The notes under the pieces are model-generated. The model was not told the origin of the DNA and did not search any database. It saw nothing but the letters and a program-made list of their open reading frames with translations. Positions 35,092 through 43,908 of a DNA stretch of 64,000 bases are shown one piece after another (positions within the stretch are counted from its first letter, which is position 1; every line of letters begins with the position of its first letter). The position numbers were made by a program, and so were the translations under genes. The stretch comes from Myxococcota bacterium (GTDB lineage: Bacteria > Myxococcota_A > UBA9160 > SMWR01): positions 248,001-312,000 of the forward strand of contig JAKVBI010000011.1 of assembly GCA_022447545.1 (NCBI GenBank), read 5' to 3'.

Positions 35092-36309
35092 TTACGCATT
35101 GCGTGGCATCCCCAACCCCATTTGTGCGATGGCGCTGCGCTGCAACTCGTTCGAGCCCACACTGATCGTTCCATGAATGCGCTCCAGGCGAGCCCAACCC
35201 ATACGCCCTCCCAGCGGAGCGAGGTGTGCGCCCCGTGCCAACGCCGCGTGGGGGCCCAGAATCGAGGAACCGGTCGCGGCGACCCGCTGCAACAACTCCG
35301 TGGCATAAAGCTTGGCGGTCGCGGCCTCGTGGCCGGGAATGCGGCCCTGGTCCTGCAACCAGATCACGCGCTTGGCAAAACGAAGGGCAACGTGAACTTC
35401 CACCCGAAGCCTCGAGAGTTCCCGCCGGACGAAGGGGTCTTCGCACAGCAATCTTCCCCCTCGCTCGTGGCTGCGACAGTGCTGGATCAAGTCGTCGACA
35501 TCCCGAGCCGCCCAACCCACGTGGAACAATTGCGAACGCTCGGAGGTGAGGGCCGCTGCCATCTGCTGCCATCCTCCGTGCAACTCACCCAGCAGCGCCT
35601 TGCGCTCGACGTGAACACCACGAAAGTGGACATCGCAAAGAGTCCAGCCATTCAGGGTCGCACGCCTTTCGATTTCAACTCCCGGCAACGAAAGATCCAC
35701 GAGGAACAGGCTCGAGCCCTGGCGTGTCGGAACATCGGGGTCGGTGCGCGCAATCAGGCACATGACTTCAGCCTTATGGGCCCCGGTCACCAGGGTCTTG
35801 GTGCCCTCGAGTTCAAAGCCGTCGTCGAGCAGGCGCGCCCGCATGGCGATCCCGGACAGATCGCTGCCTGCCGTTGCCTCGCTATAGCCGATGCTCATCA
35901 GGATCTCGCCGCGAATCATCTGCGGCAGGTACTCGACCTTCTGCTCGGCGCTTCCAAATCCCTGCATGACCGCTCCGACGAGGGTCATGGCCGTGTCCAC
36001 ACACGGCGCCTCGTGATAGGCAGCCTCGAAGCCGAAAGCCGCCTGAAACGAGAGGGGGCGCCCTCCGCCACCGAACTCGCTCGGAGCGCTGATCCCTAGA
36101 TAGCCGCGTTCACCAGCGCGGCGCTGATGAGCACGCTCGAAGGCTTCGTCAAACCCCGTGAGATCTCGGGGGTCGAAGTGGCCGCGTGTGCGCTCCTCAC
36201 TCAGTTCCTCGCGAAAGAAGCCCCGTACTTCTTCGCGAAACGCTTCGACCTCGGCGTCGAAAGAAAAGTCCACCGGCCTGCTCTCTTGATTCCGGGGTTC
36301 GTGCCCCAT
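35092..36309 (-). CDS. Acyl-CoA dehydrogenase, catalytic-type subunit (pair 1)
   Basis: 405 residues from ATG 36309 (GTG 36273 is possible). Features: DFSFDAEVEAFREEVRGFF, APSEFGGGGRPLS, MSIGYSEATAGSDLSG (near the usual GYSEPGSGSD), FELEGTKTLVTGA, and C-terminal HGTISVGSNELQRSAIAQMGL, a variant of GTSEIQR. It heads the four-gene dehydrogenase cluster. The downstream member lacks the motifs it carries, so the two likely form one heteromer. Gap of 76 bases to the ThDP-dependent gene stop suggests possible co-transcription. Confidence 0.9.
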   Translation of the reverse strand: MGHEPRNQESRPVDFSFDAEVEAFREEVRGFFREELSEERTRGHFDPRDLTGFDEAFERAHQRRAGERGYLGISAPSEFGGGGRPLSFQAAFGFEAAYHEAPCVDTAMTLVGAVMQGFGSAEQKVEYLPQMIRGEILMSIGYSEATAGSDLSGIAMRARLLDDGFELEGTKTLVTGAHKAEVMCLIARTDPDVPTRQGSSLFLVDLSLPGVEIERRATLNGWTLCDVHFRGVHVERKALLGELHGGWQQMAAALTSERSQLFHVGWAARDVDDLIQHCRSHERGGRLLCEDPFVRRELSRLRVEVHVALRFAKRVIWLQDQGRIPGHEAATAKLYATELLQRVAATGSSILGPHAALARGAHLAPLGGRMGWARLERIHGTISVGSNELQRSAIAQMGLGMPRNA

Positions 36310-36385
36310 GGGTTGATTCGCCGGCTCGACCGGCCCGAGAGCCATTATACCGGCGTGCTCACACCTCTTGATCTCCCACCCGCCG

Positions 36386-37975
36386 TCAGAATGGCGAGGG
36401 CATCCGCGGAATTGGGCAAGCAATCACGACTGGAGCATCTGCGCTCAAGGCCTCACGCAGAGCGGGAACCAACTGTTCCGGTCCACTCAGGTTCACGCCT
36501 TCCGCTCCGAAGGACCGTGCCAGGTCGGCAAAGTTCGGATTGCGCAGCAGGGTCCCGATTTCTCGCCCTTCAAAACTCTCGTGCTGCTCGCGATTCGAAT
36601 TCCCATAGGCTCCGTCGTCGAAGACCACAGTGACACAGGCGATTTCGTGCTGGACCGCCGTAGCCAGCTCACTGGCCGCGAACAAGAACCCCCCATCGCC
36701 GATCACCGAGACCACTGGACGCTCGGGGCGCGCCACCTTGGCGCCGAGCGCCACGGGAAACGCGAAGCCGAGGGTTCCCATGTAGGAAGACCCGAGATAG
36801 CTACGCGGCCCATAGGCGGGGAAGTGCATATGGCACATGTATCCCACGGTCGTCGTACCCGCGACGAGAATCACGTCTTCGGGCAGGCCTTCGCGCAGAG
36901 ACTCGACGATGGACGCCTGCGGGCCTACGGCCCGCAGGCCGTTCTCCACCTTCTCGCGCATGGAGGAGACTTCAGCCGCTCGGGACGGACGTGTGGAGAT
37001 CCTCGCATCGAGTTCGTCCCGTAGCAGATCCAGAGTCGGCGCCGCGTGGCCTTCGATCCCCAAATCCAGAGGAAGAAGACGCCCGAGTTCCGCAGGATCG
37101 GCATCGATTTGGATCACCTGTTGCCCGGCTTCGATGCCAGTCCCCTGCCCCCGCGTTCCCACGGCCAGAACGACATCTGCGTCGCGCATCACGGGCAGCA
37201 GACGCGGATTGTTCCACATGGTTCCGACGTAGAGGGGGTGTCTCGCGTCCAGAGACCCCTTCCCCTCGCGCGTAGTGACCACGGCCGCTTGGAGCTGCTC
37301 GGCGACAGCGGTCAACGATGCACTGGCCTCGCCAAAGGCAACGCCCCCACCCGCCAGTACGAGTGGCCGCTCGGCCCGCGCCAGCCAATCGGCGGCGCGA
37401 GCCACCAGATCGGGATCCCCCGTCACAGGATCGACTTCGACTCGCGCCTTTTCGGACCACGGAGCCGACTCCGCCAGGGCTTCCGGAGGGAATTCGACCT
37501 CGACGGGTTGGGGGCGCCCGCTTCGAAGCTGTCGGAAAGCCTCTTCCAACCCACTCGCGATCCCATGGGCCTCGGGGATGCGCTGGCACCACTTTGTAAT
37601 GGGTCGCACGAGATCGAGTTGGTCATGGACGTCGTGGAGCAGACCGAGTCCGCGACCGATTCCATCCCTCCGCACCTGACCCGCCACCAGTAGCACGGGC
37701 GAAGACGTCGCGTAGGCGGTGGCGAGGCCTGCGGCGGCATTGTAGACGCCGACACCGGGCACCACGAGAGCGACCCCCACACGGCCACTGGCACGCGCGT
37801 AGCCATCAGCGAGGTAGGTGGTGCCCTGTTCGTGACGGGTGGTGACGAAGCGAATGCGGGGTTCACGGGCCAGTCCATCCAAGGCGTGCATGAGCTGGTC
37901 TCCAGGCAGACCAAAAATCGTATCGACCCCCTGGTCCGCCAGGCCACGCGCCAGAATCTCACCCCCCGTGAGCAT
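36386..37975 (-). CDS. ThDP-dependent enzyme, acetolactate-synthase-like
   Basis: 529 residues with the three domains of the family: PYR domain with TRHEQGTTYLADGYAR (catalytic Glu49), a central domain with TMWNNPRLLPV and FGEASASLTAV, and a C-terminal PP domain with VIGDGGFLFAASELATAV and DDGAYGN (metal/diphosphate motif). ATG 37975 is supported by AGGGGGA about 5 bases upstream. Members carboligate, decarboxylate or hydrolyse 2-oxo acids or cyclic diketones, or cleave acyl-CoA (oxalyl-CoA decarboxylase). The FAD-binding feature of true acetolactate synthase is not obvious. A regulatory ilvH-like subunit is absent, so a catabolic reaction is more likely. Confidence 0.85.
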   Translation of the reverse strand: MLTGGEILARGLADQGVDTIFGLPGDQLMHALDGLAREPRIRFVTTRHEQGTTYLADGYARASGRVGVALVVPGVGVYNAAAGLATAYATSSPVLLVAGQVRRDGIGRGLGLLHDVHDQLDLVRPITKWCQRIPEAHGIASGLEEAFRQLRSGRPQPVEVEFPPEALAESAPWSEKARVEVDPVTGDPDLVARAADWLARAERPLVLAGGGVAFGEASASLTAVAEQLQAAVVTTREGKGSLDARHPLYVGTMWNNPRLLPVMRDADVVLAVGTRGQGTGIEAGQQVIQIDADPAELGRLLPLDLGIEGHAAPTLDLLRDELDARISTRPSRAAEVSSMREKVENGLRAVGPQASIVESLREGLPEDVILVAGTTTVGYMCHMHFPAYGPRSYLGSSYMGTLGFAFPVALGAKVARPERPVVSVIGDGGFLFAASELATAVQHEIACVTVVFDDGAYGNSNREQHESFEGREIGTLLRNPNFADLARSFGAEGVNLSGPEQLVPALREALSADAPVVIACPIPRMPSPF

Positions 37976-38072
37976 CGCCATTCCCCCTGCCTTCGCACAA
38001 CGCCTTGGTGCCAGTACTTCACCATACCCGATCACATAATCCCTGCGACGCCGGCCTGATTGAGTCTCCCAA

Positions 38073-38082
38073 CTTGATCAAG
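38073..38082. promoter_or_regulatory. Palindrome CTTGATCAAG in a divergent region
   Basis: A perfect 10-base palindrome lies in the 159-base gap between the ThDP gene (minus) and the NIPSNAP-like gene (plus). A regulator site is possible. A 10-base palindrome can arise by chance and the flanks are not symmetric. Confidence 0.25.
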
Positions 38083-38134
38083 CCTCACATGTGGAGTACG
38101 AAGGTCCCAACCCAACACGAGATTCGAACCCAGC

Positions 38135-38875
38135 ATGGCCAACGACAAGATCTACATCCACGAAGTCATCGACATCATCGGGCACAACCGCGCTCGTTAC
38201 ATGCACCACATGACGGCGAACTGGAGCCCCATCGCGCAGGTCGAGCGCAATCAACTGTGCTTCGGTGTCTGGGGCGTGGTGGGATCGACCAAGCGCTGGC
38301 CCGAGGTCGTCAACCTGTGGGAGGAAGACGGATTGGACGGCATGGCGAGTTCCTTCCGCCACGAGTTCAACCACGCCTCTCTGCAGAATCCCAGTCTCGC
38401 CGAGTGGTGGGCCGAAGCAGCGAAGTACCGCAATAGCGGAGTGGACCGACTGCTGCGACCCGCTCCCTGGACGCGCACGATCCGAGAACTCAACGCTGCC
38501 GAAATCCGCGGTGAAGCCTACGCCCATGAGATCGTGCAGATCGAGCCCGGGCATTCGCCCGACTACCTGGACCTCGTACGCGACGTCGGGGTCGGAGCCT
38601 ACGGAGAATTCGACTTCGAGTTGGTCGGCGCCTTTGAGACCCTCATGGTGAACGATTCCGAATGCATCGTGATCTGGGCCATTCCCTCCTGGGAAGCCTG
38701 GGCGGAGTTCGAGCGGGCCCAGCGCAGTGCGGCCAATATCCTGGGCTGGAGAAAAGCCATCCGCGGGATCGCTCACGATTGGCACCGCTTCCTACTCGTC
38801 GACTCCCCCCTCTGCCCCCTGCGCACGGGTCGCCAACCCGAAGAAGGGGATCGGCGCCCACTCGACGAGATCTAG
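38135..38875 (+). CDS. NIPSNAP-like / dimeric alpha-beta barrel protein
   Basis: 246 residues in two similar halves: the first has KIYIHEVIDIIGHNRARYMHH and RNQLCFGVWGVVGS, the second has YAHEIVQIEPGHSPDYLDLV and CIVIWAIPSWEAWAEF. This repeat of strand-helix-strand units with Tyr/His/Trp-rich faces resembles NIPSNAP and EthD-type dimeric barrels. Function of such proteins is poorly known; some support oxygenase or dehalogenase systems. It begins a plus-strand run of closely spaced catabolic genes; the stop is 13 bases before the next start, which uses a GGAGG that overlaps the stop. Identification by pattern only. Confidence 0.6.
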   Translation: MANDKIYIHEVIDIIGHNRARYMHHMTANWSPIAQVERNQLCFGVWGVVGSTKRWPEVVNLWEEDGLDGMASSFRHEFNHASLQNPSLAEWWAEAAKYRNSGVDRLLRPAPWTRTIRELNAAEIRGEAYAHEIVQIEPGHSPDYLDLVRDVGVGAYGEFDFELVGAFETLMVNDSECIVIWAIPSWEAWAEFERAQRSAANILGWRKAIRGIAHDWHRFLLVDSPLCPLRTGRQPEEGDRRPLDEI

Positions 38876-38888
38876 GAGGCCCCAAGTT

Positions 38889-39680
38889 TTGAGCCGACTC
38901 GAGATCACCCTGCCCTCTCCCGCCCTGGGCGCCTACGCGACGGGAGTCGACCTGTCGCATCCCCTCGACGCCGAGACCTTCGAACGCCTGCGTGACGCCT
39001 TCCTCGAGCACCACGTATTGGTGATCCGCGATCAACACATCACCCCCGAGCAGCACGTCGCCTTCGCGGCGCGTTGGGGCGAGATCTTCGTCCACCCCTA
39101 CGTCCCGTCCATCGAGGGACACCCCGCCATCATGGAAGTTCACGACCCCCACCCCGTAACCGTGACTTGGCACTCGGACACCACCCACTCGAAGACCCCT
39201 CCCCGCATGTCACTCCTCCTGGCCCGACGGGTTCCGATGGTGGGGGGGGACACCCTGTTCGCCAATCAACACCTCGCATACGAGAACCTGCCCAGCGATC
39301 TCCGTGAATGTCTGGATGGTTGTCACGCACGTCATCTGGGAACTGCCCAGTTGGCCTCGGATGCAGGGCTGGAGGTTTCAGAGGTCGAGGCGATCCATCC
39401 GGTCGTCATCGCCCACCCCGAGACGAGACGGAGCGCCTTGTTCGTCAACGCCAATTACACGCGTTCACTGGTGGACGTGAAGGCCGAAGAGAGCCAGACC
39501 CTGCTCGAGCGCCTCTACCGCGAGGCCTGCCGACCGGAGTACGTGTTCCGACATCACTGGCGTGTGGGAGATCTCTTGCTCTGGGACAACCGCAGCGTGC
39601 AACACCGGGTCGTCCCAGACGTCTCCAAAGGGCAGCGCAGCCTACACCGCGTCACCATCGAGGGAGACGTACCCCAGTGA
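38889..39680 (+). CDS. TauD/TfdA-type Fe(II)/2-oxoglutarate dioxygenase
   Basis: 263 residues from TTG 38889, set by GGAGG at 38875-38879. Fe ligands His95 and Asp97 in VTWHSDTTH, distal His239 in SVQHRVVPD, and a 2-oxoglutarate-binding Arg (Arg250 or Arg254). Overall matches the alkylsulfonate/2,4-D dioxygenase branch, which hydroxylates at the expense of 2-oxoglutarate and oxygen. Context with the NIPSNAP-like gene before and an Ldh-type dehydrogenase after suggests hydroxylation then oxidation of a small acid. Substrate unknown; an aryl ether or sulfonate is only one of several possibilities. Confidence 0.88.
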   Translation: MSRLEITLPSPALGAYATGVDLSHPLDAETFERLRDAFLEHHVLVIRDQHITPEQHVAFAARWGEIFVHPYVPSIEGHPAIMEVHDPHPVTVTWHSDTTHSKTPPRMSLLLARRVPMVGGDTLFANQHLAYENLPSDLRECLDGCHARHLGTAQLASDAGLEVSEVEAIHPVVIAHPETRRSALFVNANYTRSLVDVKAEESQTLLERLYREACRPEYVFRHHWRVGDLLLWDNRSVQHRVVPDVSKGQRSLHRVTIEGDVPQ

Positions 39681-39717
39681 CAATTCCCAGGGCCACCCAA
39701 CCGGCACGATCGAATCC

Positions 39718-40806
39718 ATGAGCGCAGACTGTTCCGACTCGCAACGCGTCACACCGGATCGGCTCGAGGAATACTGTGCCGCCATCCTGGAACACCAGGG
39801 CGTGCCCGCGCCCGATGCCGCCACGGTGGCCGCGTGCATGGTGGACGCCGACCTCCGAGGAATCGACTCCCACGGAGCGCATTTACTCGACCTCTACCTG
39901 ACGCGCCTGGAAGCCGGACAACTCCAGGCCATTACACGAACCCGCATCGTCCGCGACGAAGGTCCCTTTCTCCACCTCGACGGAGGCCTGGGTCTAGGCC
40001 AGGTAACGGGTCGCATCGCCCTCGAACAGGCCATCGAGAGAGCCCGAGAACACGGATTCGCGGCCGTCAGCGTTCGGGAAACGAGCCATCTCGGGGCTCT
40101 GGGCTATTACACCCGGCGAGCCGCCGAGCAGGGCTTGTTCAGCATGCTGTTTCAGAACGGCCCGCCCTTCGTTCCCGCCTTTGGTGGAATGACGGGACTT
40201 TTCTCCACCAACCCGATCTCCTACGCGGTACCTGCCGGAAACGAACCCCCCATCGTCTATGACGTGGCCACGACGGCCGTCGCAGGCAACAAACTCCTGC
40301 TTGCACGCCGAAAAGGGGACACAACGATCCCCTCGGGCTGGGCCAACGACGCCCAGGGGCATCCCACCACGGACCCTCAGGCCGCCTCCATGAACCACCT
40401 CCAGTGGTTCGGGGGCCACAAGGGGTTCGGCATCGGACTGTTGGTCGAAGTCCTCTCGGGTGTGCTCACCGGCAGCTGTTATGCCCTGACCCACGACTCG
40501 GATTCTCCAGTCACGGGTTTCGAACGAGTCGCCAAAGGCTATCTGCTGTTGACGATGGACGTAGAACGCTTCATGCCCGCCGCCCAGTTCCGCTCTCGGG
40601 TGGACGACCTGATCGGACAGGTCCGCCGCAGCGAAACAGCACCCGGTTTCGAGCGCGTGATGGTGCCCGGAGAACCCGAACACCTTCGAATGCTCGAGCG
40701 CAGACGCGATGGCATCCCCCTCCCATCGGCGCTGATCGAAGACCTCGACCGCTGCGGCGCAGCCGCGGGGCTCGGCCCCTTGCTACCGCCTACCCCGGAG
40801 AGCTGA
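39718..40806 (+). CDS. Ldh-family (malate/L-lactate/ureidoglycolate type) dehydrogenase
   Basis: 362 residues of the non-Rossmann NAD(P)-dependent LDH2/MDG2 family. Typical motifs: RGIDSHGAHLLDLYLTRLEAG, SVRETSHLGALGYYTRRA (His of the active site), IVYDVATTAVAGNKLLLARRKG, and WFGGHKGFGIGLLVEVLSG. The family oxidises 2-hydroxy acids or reduces imines. ATG 39718 follows the dioxygenase stop by 37 bases and has no strong Shine-Dalgarno. The last 126 bases before the next gene hold no recognised feature except the GAGGAG ribosome site. It may oxidise the 2-hydroxy product of a preceding hydroxylation; this is inference. Confidence 0.87.
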   Translation: MSADCSDSQRVTPDRLEEYCAAILEHQGVPAPDAATVAACMVDADLRGIDSHGAHLLDLYLTRLEAGQLQAITRTRIVRDEGPFLHLDGGLGLGQVTGRIALEQAIERAREHGFAAVSVRETSHLGALGYYTRRAAEQGLFSMLFQNGPPFVPAFGGMTGLFSTNPISYAVPAGNEPPIVYDVATTAVAGNKLLLARRKGDTTIPSGWANDAQGHPTTDPQAASMNHLQWFGGHKGFGIGLLVEVLSGVLTGSCYALTHDSDSPVTGFERVAKGYLLLTMDVERFMPAAQFRSRVDDLIGQVRRSETAPGFERVMVPGEPEHLRMLERRRDGIPLPSALIEDLDRCGAAAGLGPLLPPTPES

Positions 40807-40932
40807 GCCACAGGCGAGCCGCTCGTCTCTGGGCATCTGCCGTCACGGACGATACAGCCGACGTTCCGGTCCACCCGTCTGAGCGCGCCTGATACCATGG
40901 ACTTGCCGAATCCCTGGGGTCGAGGAGAAGAG

Positions 40933-41856
40933 ATGCCCGACGACAAGCCCGTGCTCATCGAAGCGGTCATCAACGGAGTCGCCAACCCCGAGTTCAACCC
41001 CCACGTCCCAAGCAACAGCGAAGAGATTCGGGACGACATCCTCGCCTGTTTCGAAGCCGGTGCCTCCATGGTGCACAATCATGCGGGCAACGACGCCAAG
41101 GATCCGAGCGGTCTCGACTCCTACCTCGCGAGTTGGGCACCCGTGCTCGAGCGATTTCCCGGGGCGATCCTCTACCCCACCATCGGAAGCTCCGGATCAG
41201 TGGGCGAGCGTTTCGGACACCTGAGCGTCCTTGCCGAACGCGGAATGTTGAGGGTGGGAGCCATCGACGCAGGCTCCACCAATCTCGGCGTCCGAGACGA
41301 AGAAGGCGTCCCACTTCCCAGCGAATCCGTGTACGCCAACAGCTACGCCTACATCGCCGAGGCCATCGCGTTCTGCCACCAGTATGAACTCGCCACTACC
41401 TTCGCCATTTTCGAACCGACTTTCCTACACACGGTGATCGCTTACCACCGGGCCGGTCGACTGCCCCGTGGCAGCTGGCTCAAATTCTACTTCGGTGGAG
41501 CCGGAGGGTACGCGGGCTCGGCGCCTCGGGAGCGACTCATGGCCTTCGGCCTTCCACCCACCCCCAAGGCTCTGGACGCATACCTCGAGATCATGGAGGG
41601 CTGCGACATGCCCTGGGGGGTTTCCGCCTGTGGTGCGGATGTGGTGGGCTGTGGAATCGCTCGAACGGCCCTCGAGCGCGGAGGCCACGTCCACGTGGGC
41701 CTCGAAATGTATGAAGGAGAGCGCCAGGCCACCAACCGGGAACTCGTAGAAGAAGTGGTCTCCCTCTGCAAAGAGGTTGGACGCCCCCCGCTACCCTGGA
41801 ACGAAACAGCCGAGTTCCTGGGCTTCTCCAAATCCCTCACCCAGACGGACTCCTGA
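40933..41856 (+). CDS. Beta-keto acid cleavage enzyme (BKACE, DUF849/3-keto-5-aminohexanoate cleavage type)
   Basis: 307 residues. Zn ligands in SMVHNHAGND (His48 and His50), TIM-barrel strands with AILYPTIGSSGS and SWLKFYFGGAGGYAGS, and GGHVHVGLEMYEG with Glu258 at the conserved position. BKACE enzymes condense a beta-keto acid with acetyl-CoA to give acetoacetate and a new acyl-CoA. Substrate subfamily cannot be read from this sequence. GAGGAG lies 5 bases before ATG 40933. Its stop is one base before the SnoaL-like start, and a Rieske oxygenase follows, so the three genes are translated together. Confidence 0.88.
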   Translation: MPDDKPVLIEAVINGVANPEFNPHVPSNSEEIRDDILACFEAGASMVHNHAGNDAKDPSGLDSYLASWAPVLERFPGAILYPTIGSSGSVGERFGHLSVLAERGMLRVGAIDAGSTNLGVRDEEGVPLPSESVYANSYAYIAEAIAFCHQYELATTFAIFEPTFLHTVIAYHRAGRLPRGSWLKFYFGGAGGYAGSAPRERLMAFGLPPTPKALDAYLEIMEGCDMPWGVSACGADVVGCGIARTALERGGHVHVGLEMYEGERQATNRELVEEVVSLCKEVGRPPLPWNETAEFLGFSKSLTQTDS

Positions 41857-41857
41857 C

Positions 41858-42322
41858 ATGCCCATTCCTCCTGCCGACGACCTGGCTGGCAACGTACGCT
41901 GGCTGCGCGATCGAGAACTGATTCGCGAGTTGCCCCAGCGCTACGCGCTGGGCATCGACACCGATGACTGGGCCACCGTGGCGTCGGTCTTCCACCCGGA
42001 TTGTCACGTCGAGGGCACCGTCCAAAGCGCACCCATCGCCGAATACCTGGAGGCCCTGGAACCCGGCGTGAAGCAGTACCACGCCACACTCCACTTCATG
42101 GGCAACCAGTATGTAGTCGTGGAGGGTGACACCGGCCACGTCGAAACCTACGCGGTGGCCTACCACATCGAGGCCGACGACAGCCCACTGCAGGATCTGC
42201 TCATGGGCGTGCGCTACCAGGACGATGTCGTCCGGGCTGGACAGGAATGGAAGATCTCTCACAGACGCGTCGTCAAGCAATGGAGCCGCGGGCCCCTGCC
42301 CCGACCTACGAGCGAAGCCTGA
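41858..42322 (+). CDS. SnoaL-like / NTF2-fold protein
   Basis: 154 residues with an NTF2-like cone: an N-terminal helix pair (NVRWLRDRELIRELPQRYA) then DDWATVASVFHPDCHVEG, YHATLHFMGNQYVVVEGD and a strand set ending in WKISHRRVVKQW. Such proteins act as isomerases, cyclases, dehydratases or hydroxylase partners (ketosteroid-isomerase fold). Asp and His lining the cone are visible but not a clear KSI catalytic set. Start is ATG 41858, one base after the BKACE stop. It sits between BKACE and a Rieske oxygenase and could process the ring or keto intermediate. Confidence 0.8.
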   Translation: MPIPPADDLAGNVRWLRDRELIRELPQRYALGIDTDDWATVASVFHPDCHVEGTVQSAPIAEYLEALEPGVKQYHATLHFMGNQYVVVEGDTGHVETYAVAYHIEADDSPLQDLLMGVRYQDDVVRAGQEWKISHRRVVKQWSRGPLPRPTSEA

Positions 42323-42347
42323 CCTCATTCCCGGAAAGCGCAGACCC

Positions 42348-43280
42348 ATGCCTTCGAGATTCCCGTTTCCGATCCCCGCCGGTTGGTTCTTCGTGTCCTA
42401 TTCCGACGAACTCGACCCGGGACAAGTGAAGACCCTGCGCTATTTCGGCCGGGAGCTCATCCTCTACCGGGAGCAGAGCGGAAGTGCACGACTGGCGGAC
42501 GCCTACTGTCCACACCTGGGTGCACACCTGGGACACGGCGGCGTGGTCGACGGCGACCGCTTGCGCTGCCCCTTCCATGGCTGGCAATTCGACGGATCGG
42601 GCCGATGTGCGGAAGTCCCCTACGCGGAGCGCGTACCTTCCACGGCAAAACTCGAGACCTGGCCCGTGGTCGAGCGCAACGGATTCATCCTCACCTGGCA
42701 TCATCCCACGGGAGCGCCGCCCTTCTTCGAGATCCCCGAACTCGACCATTTCCAGAATCCCGACTGGACTCCCTACGACCGCTACGAGTGGGAGATCGCA
42801 AGCTGTTGCCAGGAGATCTTCGAGAACTCCGCCGACGGCGCCCACTTCCGTTACGTTCACGGGACCCGTACCACTCCGGCCACCGAGTACGAAGTAATTG
42901 GGTACCGAATGTTGACGCGTTCGCGGATGAAGATGCCCACCCCACGAGGCCCCATCGACGGCGGTATTGATGGAGATGTCTACGGGCCCGGTTATGGAGT
43001 CTTCCGATTCACCGGCATCATCGAAACACTGCTCATCAACCTCATCACTCCCATCGACGAGGAACACGTGGAGTTTCGCTATGCGATCAGCGTGAACAAT
43101 CGAGGCGACGAGTCGAATGCCCGTGGCGTCGGGCGGGCGATTACTGCGGACCTCGTGAAGCAAACCAGCGAAGACATCCCCATCTGGGAAAACAAACTCC
43201 ATCTGGAGACACCGCTCCTGTGTCCGGAAGAAGCACCGATTGCCATGTGGAGAAAGCACATGCGCCAGTTCTACCCGTGA
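42348..43280 (+). CDS. Rieske non-haem iron oxygenase, alpha-subunit (KshA-like)
   Basis: 310 residues. Rieske [2Fe-2S] ligands Cys54, His56, Cys74 and His77 (CPHLGAH and CPFHGWQ). The mononuclear iron site follows: Asn160, Asp163, His166 and His171 in ENSADGAHFRYVHG. This short single-subunit architecture matches 3-ketosteroid-9-alpha-hydroxylase KshA and related monooxygenases more than ring-hydroxylating dioxygenases with beta subunits. A ferredoxin reductase partner is needed and is not encoded nearby. It begins 26 bases after the SnoaL-like gene and its stop overlaps the next start by one base (TGATG). Confidence 0.87.
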   Translation: MPSRFPFPIPAGWFFVSYSDELDPGQVKTLRYFGRELILYREQSGSARLADAYCPHLGAHLGHGGVVDGDRLRCPFHGWQFDGSGRCAEVPYAERVPSTAKLETWPVVERNGFILTWHHPTGAPPFFEIPELDHFQNPDWTPYDRYEWEIASCCQEIFENSADGAHFRYVHGTRTTPATEYEVIGYRMLTRSRMKMPTPRGPIDGGIDGDVYGPGYGVFRFTGIIETLLINLITPIDEEHVEFRYAISVNNRGDESNARGVGRAITADLVKQTSEDIPIWENKLHLETPLLCPEEAPIAMWRKHMRQFYP

Positions 43281-43834
43281 TGCGGTCGAATTCTCATCGT
43301 TGCTGGATCCTGACCCTGGCTGGAACATGGCTTGCCGCGTCCATCTCCCATGGGGACCAGAATGATCCCCGCCTGGACTCACTGTTCGAATCCCTCAGGG
43401 ACCGAGGGGGCCACGTACTCGCCGTAGAGCGGGAAATCTGGGAGATCTGGTCCCTGTCGGGTGACCCCCAGATCGACCGCCACATGGAACTGGGGACCCT
43501 GGCCATTCGCGACGGCCTTTACGGAGAAGCCCTCCATCACTTCGACGCGGTGACCGAAAACAAGCCCGGCTTCGCCGAGGGCTGGAACAAGCGCGCCACC
43601 GTCTACTGGCTGGTGGGTGCCCACGAGCAATCGCGGGTCGACGTCGACCGCACCCTCTCCCTGGAGCCGCGCCACTTTGGAGCGCTCTCCGGCCTCGCAC
43701 TGATCCATCACGCCCAGCAACGCCCGGGTGAGGCTCTACGCGCCCTGGAGCGCTGCGAAGCGGTCCATCCCCACATGCCCGGTCTGAAAGGGCGCATTGA
43801 AGAACTGCGAAGGATCGCAGGAACTCCCATCTGA
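43280..43834 (+). CDS. Exported TPR-repeat protein
   Basis: 184 residues. Cleavable-looking N-terminus (basic MRSNSHRCW then ILTLAGTWLAASIS). Three tetratricopeptide-like units follow: HMELGTLAIRDGLYGEALHHF, AEGWNKRATVYWLVGAHEQS and FGALSGLALIHHAQQRPGEA, each with the small-residue and aromatic spacing of TPR helices. TPRs bind partner proteins or peptides. It shares one base with the Rieske oxygenase stop, which is odd for an exported protein in an intracellular pathway. I infer either coupled transcription by chance or a role in a membrane-side complex. Confidence 0.75.
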   Translation: MRSNSHRCWILTLAGTWLAASISHGDQNDPRLDSLFESLRDRGGHVLAVEREIWEIWSLSGDPQIDRHMELGTLAIRDGLYGEALHHFDAVTENKPGFAEGWNKRATVYWLVGAHEQSRVDVDRTLSLEPRHFGALSGLALIHHAQQRPGEALRALERCEAVHPHMPGLKGRIEELRRIAGTPI

Positions 43835-43908
43835 GACGACAGGAGCCTCAACCCCACCCAGGGTGCGCGGGCAATTTGTTTTTTCCGACTCCAGTGGCGC
43901 ACGCGCCC

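Noticed and set aside
42348-43280. Assignment of the Rieske protein as true KshA with a steroid pathway
   Set aside because: The motifs fit many single-subunit Rieske oxygenases; no KshB, HsaC or kstD gene is in the window, so a steroid substrate stays a hypothesis.
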